Of a DNA stretch of 64,000 bases, positions 8,821 to 17,290 are shown piece by piece (positions within the stretch are counted from its first letter, which is position 1; each line of letters starts with the position of its first letter). Below the pieces are notes generated by a model. It did not search any database and was not told where the DNA came from. It saw nothing but the letters and a program-made list of their open reading frames with translations. Source of the stretch: Sphingomonas sp. AX6. GTDB lineage: Bacteria > Pseudomonadota > Alphaproteobacteria > Sphingomonadales > Sphingomonadaceae. Where the stretch lies: contig NZ_LR733979.1 in assembly GCF_902506605.1 (NCBI RefSeq), positions 1,777,454 to 1,841,453 of the forward strand, given 5' to 3'. Position numbers and translations under genes: made by a program.

Positions 8821-11722
8821 CTTTGCCAGTCAACCGATCATACGCATTATCGGCAAAGGGTTTGCGCACGGACCAGGACGACAGCTGGTCGCCGTCGATG
8901 CCCGGCGGCGGATCGAGTTTGTCTTCTCGAATGAACCCGGCGCCGAGCACGGCGTGAATGCGGCTCCAATCTTCGAAGAAATACTCCTGCAAGAGCGGAA
9001 TGACCTTGTCGCGCATGGCCGCATGAACCTCCTCGTCAGTCTCACATCCAATGAAAAATGCGTGGCCGATACGGTGTTCCCGGTCGATCAGGTATTCAAT
9101 GCGCCGGTTGATCGTATCCAGAGCGCGGACGAGGTCGATTCCCGTTCGATGGGTAGCTTCCTCGAGTAAGCCAGAATCGGGAGCCATCTCCCGAAATTTG
9201 AACCGACGCCGCAACGCAGTGTCCAGCAGCGCAATCGACCGGTCGGCTGTGTTCATTGTGCCGATAATGTGCAGGTTCGCTGGAACCCCAAAATCCCTCT
9301 TCTTCGAATACGGCAACGTTAGGGTCAGCTCATTCGGCATCCCGAGCCGCTTATCGGGTTCAATAAGCGTTATGAGTTCGCCGAAAACCTTGGAGATATT
9401 GGCGCGGTTTATCTCGTCGATAATCAGGACAAATTGGTCGGTCGGTCCTTTAGCGGGGCCCTCGGAACCGCTGCTTTTACCAGCGATCAGACGACCGAGC
9501 GCAGGCAGATTCACCCGCCTTGCCTGAAGCGGATAAAGCGTACGCATCGTGAAATTGCCGTCGAGAATGGTATCGAGCGGCAGCGGCTCATCCAGTGTCA
9601 GGAGCCAGCGGACATCTCGGCGATGAGCGTAATAGCCTTCTGCCGACGGCTCAAAACGATAGTCGCCCGTCACTTCGGCGATCGCCCGGAAGGCAGTATT
9701 GCCATAGGGCACGATCACAATATCGCCGACCTTCATCTCGCTTCGGAACGGCCAGGTCTGCGTCCAATTGCTCGGTGTTGTGTCGTCTGGATTCTGCTTG
9801 AGCCATTCAGCTTTGATCGCGTCAAACGTAGAGAACTGCGTCGGGCTCCAGTCGATCGTCCCACCCCATCCCAGCGTTATGTAGCTGTTTGCAACCGCAG
9901 CCTCGTAGACATCGTCTTCGGTACCAATCGCTCCTTGCCCCATCTTCCAGAAGCGACGACCGGTGAAGTCGTAGCCGGGAGAGGTAGCCGAAGGCGAGAT
10001 CCGCGTGCGCGCCTGATCGGCCAAGGCACAAATCTCACGAAAGATTCCGGCGCGCGCCTCGAGCCTAAAACCTGCTGAGCTGCTTTCGCCTTCGCCCGTT
10101 TCAGGCCGCAAGCCTTCGACGAACGTCTCGTAGTCGTAGTTCTGATGAAACGTGACAAAACCGATCCGCTTCTCAACCACAAGTTCGTTGTAGCGCTTCA
10201 TCAGGTCCAGCCGACCCTCCCGCGTAGGCGGATAGTCAGCGTTGCCATCACAGAGGGAAACTGCTTCCAAAGCCGTATTGTAGGTCTTTCCGGTTCCTGG
10301 CGGTCCGTAGAGTATAAGATTGGTCGGCATGGTCATGGCATCATTCCCGCTGTGTGCTGTATCGCCTCGACCATATTCATCCGGCCATTTCCCGAGGCGG
10401 TGGGAAGAGTTGGGCTGCCAATCCTTGATCGCTTCGATAGCCCCGGCGATTGCGGCTTCGAACTGATCGGCTTGCTGCTCAACGAAAGCGTAATTCCCCG
10501 CCAGACCGAGGTTCTCGCTCTGATGGCTGAACGTAAGGAATGGCCCACTTGCTCTGAACTGCAACGAGCCCAAGGTGCCTTCTGCTCGGCTGAGTAGTGA
10601 TGATTTCCGTCCGAACCGGATCTGGGGAATGTCGGTGTGGTACCAGTCAAGGCCAGCGGCGTGAACAGCACGTGCCATCTTGCAAAAGGCCGCGCGCTGG
10701 TAGCCTGTCCATTCAGAACGCCGCGATCGAAAGTCAGGATTGCCCTCAAACCGCTTCAGAACTTGCTCATCGTTGAGCGAGTCAGAGTTGATAACAAACC
10801 GGTAAACCACATTGCTGCCACGCCCGCTCGCCGGACCCGAAACGACCTCAGGCTTGTCCAGTCCGGCTACCTCGCGAAGCTTTTCACCTTCGATCGCTTG
10901 GCACACATTTGGTAGCTGAGCTGACAGCCCCAATTCCTTATGTACGTCTCCCGCCCGGATCGTAACCGTTGCGTCCCCGCGAGATTTGGCGGGTTCGATA
11001 TAGTGCGCAAGCACGTACTCTCGGATGCGATTGGCCACGATTTCTTTGCCAGCATTCCGACGATTTTCGATCAAATAACCGAGCCGGCGAAGCTCGGTAT
11101 GGATTGGACCACCCTCCGCATCCCGAAACGTGTCGCGCTGCCCTTTAGCCGCTATGTCAGGATTGCCAGGGATCGAGCTGTAGGCGACCAGGAACACGGC
11201 CTTGGCCGGATACTGTTGCGCTTGACCAGGACGGCAGACAACATAATCGAAGTTCGTGGCGAAGCCATATTTTCGCGCGAATCCGGATGCGCCCTTATCA
11301 TATTCCTGCATGACAGCTTCAACCGCGTCTTTCGTCAAACCAAGCGCGTCGTCGCTCTCAGGCAGATCGTCGCTAGAACCATAGTTCGGATCGCGGCCGT
11401 CGAGAAAATACCCATACTGCAATGTTGCAGCGACCAAGTTGCCAAGTTGGCTCGCCGGATCCTTTGCCTCAGGCACAACAGCGCGAGCGGCGGCGGAATC
11501 TGCACCAGGATTTTCTCGCAGTGCCTTCAGGCGCAGCAGCAGATCCTCCCACTGGCCAGCGTCAAACAGGGCTTCGAGTGTTTGCTGAAAAAAGCCCAGG
11601 CCCGGGAGCCCGCGCTCCACCCGCTGCATCCGGCGAAAGCGACCGTCCTTTGCCTTCTTCGTCAGCGGAACTCCGCGCCAAATACGCTGGTCCAACCACG
11701 ATCGAAACTCCGCCTCACGCAC
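8789..11722 (-). CDS. mcrB: McrB-like GTPase with an inserted EVE-like domain
   Basis: The 977-residue protein is the motor and DNA-recognition subunit of a McrBC-type restriction system. Walker A is ILYGPPGTGKTYNT (about 472-480), Walker B is VLIIDEINRANISK (about 762), and the sensor segment MNTADRSIALLDTALRRRF follows. The consensus MNTADRS is diagnostic of the McrB GTPase. Between the Walker motifs, at about 582-725, lies a domain with the pattern FWKMGQGAIG ... YITLGWGG ... VGDIVIVPYGNTAFRAIAEVTG. It resembles EVE/PUA-like domains that read modified bases. The N-terminal 450 residues hold a helical domain, a winged-helix-like region (about 240-300) and an MrcB-type DNA-binding region (about 340-440). 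The gene is divergent from the MBL gene, 145 bases away. Confidence 0.88.
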   Translation of the reverse strand: MREAEFRSWLDQRIWRGVPLTKKAKDGRFRRMQRVERGLPGLGFFQQTLEALFDAGQWEDLLLRLKALRENPGADSAAARAVVPEAKDPASQLGNLVAATLQYGYFLDGRDPNYGSSDDLPESDDALGLTKDAVEAVMQEYDKGASGFARKYGFATNFDYVVCRPGQAQQYPAKAVFLVAYSSIPGNPDIAAKGQRDTFRDAEGGPIHTELRRLGYLIENRRNAGKEIVANRIREYVLAHYIEPAKSRGDATVTIRAGDVHKELGLSAQLPNVCQAIEGEKLREVAGLDKPEVVSGPASGRGSNVVYRFVINSDSLNDEQVLKRFEGNPDFRSRRSEWTGYQRAAFCKMARAVHAAGLDWYHTDIPQIRFGRKSSLLSRAEGTLGSLQFRASGPFLTFSHQSENLGLAGNYAFVEQQADQFEAAIAGAIEAIKDWQPNSSHRLGKWPDEYGRGDTAHSGNDAMTMPTNLILYGPPGTGKTYNTALEAVSLCDGNADYPPTREGRLDLMKRYNELVVEKRIGFVTFHQNYDYETFVEGLRPETGEGESSSAGFRLEARAGIFREICALADQARTRISPSATSPGYDFTGRRFWKMGQGAIGTEDDVYEAAVANSYITLGWGGTIDWSPTQFSTFDAIKAEWLKQNPDDTTPSNWTQTWPFRSEMKVGDIVIVPYGNTAFRAIAEVTGDYRFEPSAEGYYAHRRDVRWLLTLDEPLPLDTILDGNFTMRTLYPLQARRVNLPALGRLIAGKSSGSEGPAKGPTDQFVLIIDEINRANISKVFGELITLIEPDKRLGMPNELTLTLPYSKKRDFGVPANLHIIGTMNTADRSIALLDTALRRRFKFREMAPDSGLLEEATHRTGIDLVRALDTINRRIEYLIDREHRIGHAFFIGCETDEEVHAAMRDKVIPLLQEYFFEDWSRIHAVLGAGFIREDKLDPPPGIDGDQLSSWSVRKPFADNAYDRLTGKVAPDVEVAGA

Positions 11723-11867
11723 TCAATCACGCTCCCTCCGACCATGTTACGCTACTAAGCAGCTCTCGCGAGCCATTTATTTCCGATGTCTAGCCGCTTG
11801 GCTATGTCTAATGACGACATCATTCTGGGTGGCACGACAAGAAAAAAAGCGAAGGTAGACTCGACTC
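11723..11867. promoter_or_regulatory. Divergent promoter region between mcrB and the MBL gene
   Basis: This 145-base divergent region separates the leftward mcrBC operon from the rightward MBL gene. It contains a small dyad TAGCC-gctt-GGCTA flanked by two copies of ATGTCTA near 11785-11810, a plausible operator. An AAAAAAAGCGAAGG segment lies just before the MBL start and could serve as its ribosome binding site. Confidence 0.3.
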
Positions 11868-13073
11868 ATGAGGGGGCAGAAGAGAAAGCATCGCGACGGG
11901 TATCCTCCCGTAAAATATTACGGCGTCGTCGAGGAAGTCGTCGAAGCTGATCCGCAGAACGGTCGTACGCGCTCCTTCATCTTGATCGATGCTGTCCGTG
12001 CCGATCGTTTCGACGAATTTGGACAGGCGGTTCTTGAGGATCGCAGTGCCTTGGCGCTTGTTCGCGCGATGTCGACGCCGAAGCGCTGGGAAGATCAGTT
12101 CGGTCTCGGTAATGTCAGCAAGGGCGACTGGCTAGCCTTCACGCTCGACGATAGTGGTAGCGTCCCCCGGGCGTGGGAACTCAGCGCCGAGAACAATTAT
12201 GGGTCCGGCCCGTCGCGTTCGATCCGATCGATGCGCCGAATTAGCGGGCCGCCGGCGCTAACTCAACCTGGCGACACCGCATTGGTGATGAAACTGATGG
12301 CAACTAGCAGTGGTGCGCTGAAACAGCAGCGGCGCGTTAGCGCAAATGTCGCGGCTAGGCGCCTAGGAGCCGGCGGCAAGATCGAGATTATTGTTCTCGA
12401 CGTCGGCCAAGCGTCTGCGGCGCTAATCAAGCGTGATGGCAAGCCGATCGGGTTCTTCGACATCGGCGCGCCAATCTGGTTCAATAAGGGCTCGCTTCCG
12501 AAACCCATGTTTGTCCCGTCGATTTCAAAGGGATTTGTCATCCTTTCGCACTGGGACTTCGATCATTTTGATCTCGGTCGCAGGCACAAACCTTATCAAG
12601 GATTGGATTGGTATGCACCTGACCAACCTGTCGGTCCGAACACCGCACGTTTCCAAGCAGATCTTGGAAACGCCCTCACTTTTATCGATGGCGCCGCAAC
12701 AAACGGAGGATTCTCTCTCGCTCGCGGCACTTCGGCTAAGGCCAATGACCGCAATGGCTCAGGCTATCAGCTACGTTATGAAGAAGGCGGCCAAGCAGTT
12801 ATTCTGACGGGCGATACGGGCTATGAGTTTATCCAGCCTCACATGCTTCTCGCCCTCGGAGCTCTCTCGGTTCCTCACCACGCCGGACGTTCGGACGCAA
12901 ATCCGCCGGTCTCCAATCCTCCGGGGCGAGCGATCGCATCCTACGGCATCCCGAACTCGTACCGCCATCCCCACGGAAAGACTCTCAGTGACCATATCAC
13001 GCAAGGCTGGAAGATCGCTCCGACCGCGGCCACGCCGGTGTATAAGCGCGGCCACCGAAGGCTTTTTCCATGA
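11868..13073 (+). CDS. Metallo-beta-lactamase-fold hydrolase (ComEC/Rec2-like)
   Basis: The product is 401 residues with no signal peptide or membrane segments. The metallo-beta-lactamase fold starts near residue 170. DVGQASAALI is the first strand. SHWDFDHFD is a variant of the HxHxDH metal motif of the ComEC-type branch, with Asp at the second His position. VILTGDTGYE supplies the later Asp, and VPHHAGRSD supplies the final His pair. The N-terminal 160 residues are a separate domain rich in charged residues that I do not recognise. ComEC-type MBL proteins are usually nucleases or phosphodiesterases, but the substrate here is unknown. The gene lies between mcrBC and the Hsp70-like gene inside the transposon, so a role in defence is likely but inferred. 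Confidence 0.65.
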   Translation: MRGQKRKHRDGYPPVKYYGVVEEVVEADPQNGRTRSFILIDAVRADRFDEFGQAVLEDRSALALVRAMSTPKRWEDQFGLGNVSKGDWLAFTLDDSGSVPRAWELSAENNYGSGPSRSIRSMRRISGPPALTQPGDTALVMKLMATSSGALKQQRRVSANVAARRLGAGGKIEIIVLDVGQASAALIKRDGKPIGFFDIGAPIWFNKGSLPKPMFVPSISKGFVILSHWDFDHFDLGRRHKPYQGLDWYAPDQPVGPNTARFQADLGNALTFIDGAATNGGFSLARGTSAKANDRNGSGYQLRYEEGGQAVILTGDTGYEFIQPHMLLALGALSVPHHAGRSDANPPVSNPPGRAIASYGIPNSYRHPHGKTLSDHITQGWKIAPTAATPVYKRGHRRLFP

Positions 13074-13445
13074 AACCCGACCATGACGCTGACGAACAGG
13101 GTGATAGGGAGTGAAACGGTTCTTAAAATCGCAATGGCCGATGTAGCGTAACCGAGTGAGTTTATGGCGAGGCTACTGAAATTTGTTGACCCTCGTGCAA
13201 CCGAAGGGATCATATAGGATCTCGCAGTTCGAACTAGTTTATAACTCCGAACGCAAGTTTCGAAACGAAAAACCTGGAAATGATGGTGGTAGGCGCACCG
13301 TTTGAACCAGGAGCGGGTATTAGCTGCACGCGTCGCACGTGCCAGATGGGTTGGTCATTGTCCGAAGTTGCTATTGTAAAGTTGGGTAAAGTTGGGTGTT
13401 GCAGAGCGTAAATCGCTGATGGCGATGGACAAGTTGCGCTCGCCC
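13074..13445. other. Non-coding gap before the Hsp70-like gene
   Basis: About 370 bases without a convincing gene separate the MBL and Hsp70-like genes. The most notable feature is a perfect 10-bp tandem repeat of AAAGTTGGGT at 13378-13397, about 50 bases before the first plausible start codons. This could be an operator or part of the promoter of the Hsp70-like gene. The distance argues against tight co-translation with the MBL gene. Confidence 0.35.
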
Positions 13446-13477
13446 ATGCTCAATGCCGGCATTGGGGGGAGTATGCG

Positions 13478-16207
13478 TTGTCTATGAAGAAGTTGCCTTT
13501 CATCTCGTCTGTAAACCTGGTCCCAATTGACGGACGGAATGTTGTACCGACGACCATGTTCTACGATTCCGAAAAGCGCGCCCACATTGGCTTCGACGCT
13601 CGCGAGAAATGCACCTCTCCAGAGCAACTGCTCGAGGATTTTAAAGTTCAACTCGGCCAACACGATCCAGACGCCGTGACGAAGCGATCCTCCGGAACGG
13701 CTCATGCCCCTCGAACCACTGTAGCTGGGATTACGCAGGACTTTTTTCGTGGTCTGTTAGCAAAAGTTAATGCCGCCCTGGAGCGCCAGGGCCGCCCGCT
13801 ACCGAAAAGTCTTCTTGTAGCCGAACCGCTCGCGCTTAGCGGCATCAACATGGCGGAGGAAAACTGGCTTTCGAACTATCGCCGCGCGATCCGAAGAATA
13901 TTACACGGTCGCTTTGAGCAGATCGACTTTCTTCCTGAACCCTTCGCAGTATTTCAGTATTATCGCTACGGTCTGCGGCATCCAATCATTGCGGAGAACC
14001 GAAAACACGTCGCTCTCGTCCTCGATTTTGGCGGCGGTACATTCGACATTTCAGTCATTGAAACGACCAAGACCGGAGATGTGAGTCAGTCTGGCGTGAA
14101 CAGTCGCCCTCTCAGTGCAAAATCAGTTCAAGTGGGCGGCTTCGCTATAAACCGGCTAATCGCAGCAGACTTAATGATGCAGGCTGTCGAGAAGGACATC
14201 CGGGCAGACGTCAGGAAGTCGATCGAACGGGCAGACCGAGTTAAGACGCCAGACGACTTGGCGGAATTGGCTGACAGGCAGCAGACATTTTATAGACATT
14301 ACCGACGCCTCCTCCAGACAGTGGAATCGGCAAAGTTATCGGTTTGCAATTTGATCGCGAACTGGAATCTCCATGCTGATCTCTCCGGCGTCACTCCATT
14401 TCCGATGCAAGTTGCCGTTGACCCGTACGATCCAGCATCTCGGATGGCGACGCTTAAGTTTGATGCCAGCATGCTGCGCCACGCCTTCGAGGAGAATGTT
14501 TGGAAAGCGAAGTTGCGGGATGCTGTGAAGAAAACGCTTGAACGCGCATCAAAGGAGCTGAAGGGTCAGGAGATCTCAGTTGTCCTCCTATCGGGCGGGT
14601 CTTCGAACATCCGCTGGCTCTCCAAGCTGCTCGAAAGGGACCTGGGAAAAGCCGAACTGGCGCACGCAGAAATTCTGCAACTCAGCGAGAACTTCCAGGA
14701 GATTGTTGCGAAGGGTCTTGCGACAGAGTGCGCCCGGCGCTTCTATACGGAGGGACGAGGCGATTTTCGTGCCGTCACCTACAATAGACTTTGCCTTGCC
14801 TTGCGCCCGGACGACGGCGAACTCGAGATCCGGCGGGCCAGGCCGCTTGCTTCAGAACTCGCAGGGGGCGCGGCCGACGGGTTTGACGCGGGTGTGCTTC
14901 TACCTTCTGCGAGCAGCCTGCGCGGTCTTGTCGGCACGCCCCTTCTTTGGAAAGTCCGATTAAACAGCCCGCCGAAACGCCTTCTCGAATATTTTTTCAT
15001 GAGGTCGTCCTTTGATCCAGAGGATCTTGAGGCACGTCACAACATCGTCGAAACGCGAGCGTATACGCCCAAGAATGCGCGTTTTGCTGGTTCTATCGAG
15101 GTCGAACTGACCGTAAGGGAGGACGGAACGGCTATCCCGAGGTTCATATACGGTCGTAACGATCGCTTTGAAGGTTTCATCGCGGATGGAAGACCTTTCC
15201 ACATCGACATGACCTTTGCTTCCGATGAGGATGGCGGCTCGACTTATCTCGGCCTTGATTTCGGCACTAGCGCGTCTGCCTGCTCGATTGTTGACAGCTC
15301 CGACGTCCAGATGATTCAAGAAAGGGCGCGCTCTCCCGGGTGGCGCGAACTCTCCGAGCTACTTTCGGAATTGCCATATCCAGTGGCGGCACCGCTGGCA
15401 CGCTTCGTGTCCGAACGTGATGCCGACAAACGCGTTCAGAAGGGCCGCGACGCCGCGGACTCGCTTCTGACTTTAGCAGCGTTTCTAGCTTATACGGATC
15501 TGTGCGCCACAAAGGTAGGCGGGAACGTGTTCAAGGGTTTCGCTCAACGATCCGCCGGACCGTTGTGGGGTCTCTTGAAGAACGTCGTCGGCGGCAATCA
15601 TGCTAAGCTCGACTTCGCGACTCCGCTTGCCGCTCTCGTTAAACCGGAAAACATGGAGCAGATCGACGGCTGGATTTCAGGCCTAAATGCAGAAAAGCAC
15701 GGTCGGCGCCAGGCCGTTGATTGGATCGGCTTTCTCAGTCTCCTTGGCAACCATGTTGCGCGAGCGTTCGAAACGAACCGACTAGGAATCTTTGAAGGTG
15801 TGGTTCCCAAGCGGTTCCACCCCGGCTGCTACGTGGGGGTTTTCCGAGTATTGCACGGCTCCTCCCAGACGTTTGTAGATGTGCTGGATTACGAAGGTAC
15901 TGAACCGTTCTCTGACGAGCTTGTCTACCTGGTTGATCCTGTCCGTGGTCGCGCTCTGCCCCTTAGTCCGCTCTACTTGTGGGGTCTTGAGCGTGAGGCA
16001 CTCGATCCGGGGGCAGTCGACATGTACGAGTACGACACGGAGCGACGCGGCGATTTCAGTTTCAAAACCACCCAACCGTCGGCCGGGCTTCAGGTTGGGT
16101 CGGGCGGCGAATGGGCCGGCCTTCATGCGCAGTTAACGGCAATGCGCGCTAACGATCAGCGCTGCGCCGTTGTCGAGGGGCTGTCGCTGACTCAATACGA
16201 GAGTTAA
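13478..16207 (+). CDS. Large Hsp70/actin-like ATPase, apparently lacking its first phosphate loop
   Basis: The open frame gives up to 909 residues from a TTG at 13478 (ATG at 13484). The Hsp70/actin fold is clear: VALVLDFGGGTFDISVIE is the phosphate-2 motif (about residue 180), and VVLLSGGSSNIRWLSKLL is the adenosine motif (about 370). The protein begins exactly where the phosphate-1 hairpin should have ended (VVPTTMFYDSEKRAHIGFDA). Just upstream, the other frame from ATG 13446 reads MLNAGI and then meets a run of six G. Joining the two frames requires 10 missing bases, precisely the length needed for the lost DFGTSN loop. A second phosphate-1-like motif, YLGLDFGTSASACSIV, lies at about residue 588, followed by a helical tail without further actin motifs. 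Either the gene is frameshifted or the product is non-canonical. Confidence 0.65.
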   Translation: MSMKKLPFISSVNLVPIDGRNVVPTTMFYDSEKRAHIGFDAREKCTSPEQLLEDFKVQLGQHDPDAVTKRSSGTAHAPRTTVAGITQDFFRGLLAKVNAALERQGRPLPKSLLVAEPLALSGINMAEENWLSNYRRAIRRILHGRFEQIDFLPEPFAVFQYYRYGLRHPIIAENRKHVALVLDFGGGTFDISVIETTKTGDVSQSGVNSRPLSAKSVQVGGFAINRLIAADLMMQAVEKDIRADVRKSIERADRVKTPDDLAELADRQQTFYRHYRRLLQTVESAKLSVCNLIANWNLHADLSGVTPFPMQVAVDPYDPASRMATLKFDASMLRHAFEENVWKAKLRDAVKKTLERASKELKGQEISVVLLSGGSSNIRWLSKLLERDLGKAELAHAEILQLSENFQEIVAKGLATECARRFYTEGRGDFRAVTYNRLCLALRPDDGELEIRRARPLASELAGGAADGFDAGVLLPSASSLRGLVGTPLLWKVRLNSPPKRLLEYFFMRSSFDPEDLEARHNIVETRAYTPKNARFAGSIEVELTVREDGTAIPRFIYGRNDRFEGFIADGRPFHIDMTFASDEDGGSTYLGLDFGTSASACSIVDSSDVQMIQERARSPGWRELSELLSELPYPVAAPLARFVSERDADKRVQKGRDAADSLLTLAAFLAYTDLCATKVGGNVFKGFAQRSAGPLWGLLKNVVGGNHAKLDFATPLAALVKPENMEQIDGWISGLNAEKHGRRQAVDWIGFLSLLGNHVARAFETNRLGIFEGVVPKRFHPGCYVGVFRVLHGSSQTFVDVLDYEGTEPFSDELVYLVDPVRGRALPLSPLYLWGLEREALDPGAVDMYEYDTERRGDFSFKTTQPSAGLQVGSGGEWAGLHAQLTAMRANDQRCAVVEGLSLTQYES

Positions 16208-16315
16208 CCTCGACCAGTAGCAACTGCCAAAGTTCACGCTTTGCCGGGTGCTACCTACCGTAGCCATTCCGCGAGATCGGGCCGGTTATCGAGTATCTAC
16301 CGGGAAGATGCGGTC

Positions 16316-16345
16316 GTAAGCGGGTTTCGCGCTACGGGTTTTTTT
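16316..16345 (+). terminator. Possible intrinsic terminator after the Hsp70-like gene
   Basis: An imperfect stem, GTAAGCG paired with CGCTAC around a short loop, is followed by GGG and seven T. It lies about 110 bases after the stop of the Hsp70-like gene in the direction of transcription. The stem is short with one bulge, so confidence is low. Confidence 0.35.
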
Positions 16346-16384
16346 CGGAGTCGCCTTGGTTTCACGAGCGGAGCGGGCAAGACT

Positions 16385-16475
16385 TTTAGTGGGTCCGATT
16401 AGTGATCCCACACATTAAAGCGGGGCCATACGCGCGCTAAGGGCGGTCCAAACCACACTAAGGCGGCTCCAAGGC
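16385..16475. repeat. Array of five direct repeats, candidate transposon end
   Basis: Three good copies share the pattern CTAAGG-CGG-(C/T)CCA: ATTAAAGCGGGGCCA at 16414, GCTAAGGGCGGTCCA at 16436 and ACTAAGGCGGCTCCA at 16457. They are spaced 22 and 21 bases apart. Two weaker copies, TTTAGTGGGTCCGA at 16385 and ATTAGTGATCCCA at 16398, precede them at shorter spacing. Clustered sites of about 20 bp at two-turn spacing are typical of the TnsB-binding ends of Tn7-like elements. The GGACC-type core also resembles terminal repeats of IS21-family insertion sequences, so a remnant IS end is an alternative. No matching array was found upstream of tnsA. Confidence 0.45.
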
Positions 16476-16766
16476 CAGAGTCGGCTCGTGGATAAGCGCC
16501 TGCGCCTCTTGAACGCTTTGTTCAAAATAAATGCTTGATCTGCTTCGGGTGCGACCCACGGCGGCTTTGCGCCCTCTAATCGGCTGTTCGAGACGCTTCG
16601 CATGGATCCCGAAAGCTGCCGCTCAAACATGACGCTTTTCGTGAGAGCCGACGCACCGGGCCCGCTAGGAAAAAGGGTATCGACGATGGTTGGGGCCAAG
16701 GGTGAGACCGCCCCAGCCCCAGATTGAGTGACGATTGCCAACAGCGGTGAATTAGAAACACATCGA

Positions 16767-17105
16767 TCAACGCTTGTTTTTGACGATGGTCGCCGTGAAA
16801 TCCGGATCCTTGCTCGCTACCCAATCGACGAATTTGCGCACCTTCGGATCGGCCAGCAATCCCGCCACATCCGTGCCATGACGTTGTAGTTCGGAGTTGG
16901 TGAAATTGGCGGTCAGCGTTTGTTGGCAAATGGGGTGCATGGGCACGACGTCGCGCCCGCCGCGGCTTTTGGGTATGGGATGGTGCCAGACAATGGTCTT
17001 GCCAGTGGGCCGGCTACAGAGCCAGCATATCACTGCCTCTACCGGAGTATCTTCCTGGACGGGTAGGTGTCCGTAGGGGTCACGTTTCGATTGTTTGCGG
17101 GCCAT
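16767..17105 (-). CDS. HNH endonuclease-domain protein
   Basis: From the ATG at 17103-17105 the product is 112 residues; a longer frame exists, but this start gives MARKQSKRDPYGHLPV. The HNH-type signature is visible: CWLCSRPTGKTIVWHHPIPKSRGG, with paired Cys, His-His, and then PMHPICQQTLTANFTNSEL with the final His and Asn. Small HNH proteins of this kind are widespread in sphingomonads and often lie beside housekeeping genes. It probably nicks or cleaves nucleic acid, but the biological role is unknown. It is divergent from rsgA, about 185 bases away. It is more likely chromosomal than transposon cargo because its composition matches the flanking chromosome. Confidence 0.65.
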   Translation of the reverse strand: MARKQSKRDPYGHLPVQEDTPVEAVICWLCSRPTGKTIVWHHPIPKSRGGRDVVPMHPICQQTLTANFTNSELQRHGTDVAGLLADPKVRKFVDWVASKDPDFTATIVKNKR

Positions 17106-17290
17106 GCGTGTATCTGAATGCCTAAATTGCGCTGCCCCGCCTATAGCCACGCGGTTGGCATTAACCCATCAGCATCTCCTTTGGACGTCATGGAAAGCGG
17201 CTCTATCCGCCAATGTAGCGAAAGCGGACAGGGTTCGTCGTACGGGAAAAGCGCTTGTCGGCTCGGAGAGAACGACGCAACTGAGGCCGT

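Larger units (their letters stand above)
16208..16766. other. Non-coding region at the probable right boundary of the island
   Basis: These 560 bases contain no convincing gene. A weak stem-loop with a T-run lies at 16316-16345. A direct-repeat array lies at 16385-16475 and is listed separately. An open frame on the minus strand (16415-16741) runs through the repeats and looks spurious. The region separates the cargo genes from the HNH and rsgA genes, so the element boundary probably lies in it. Confidence 0.4.

Noticed and set aside
8713..11793. Several plus-strand ORFs (for example 272 aa at 10940-11758) opposite mcrB
   Set aside because: They are shadows of the mcrB coding strand, which has clear NTPase motifs.
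16415..16741. 108-residue minus-strand ORF
   Set aside because: It runs through the direct-repeat array, lacks a ribosome binding site and shows no recognisable domain.
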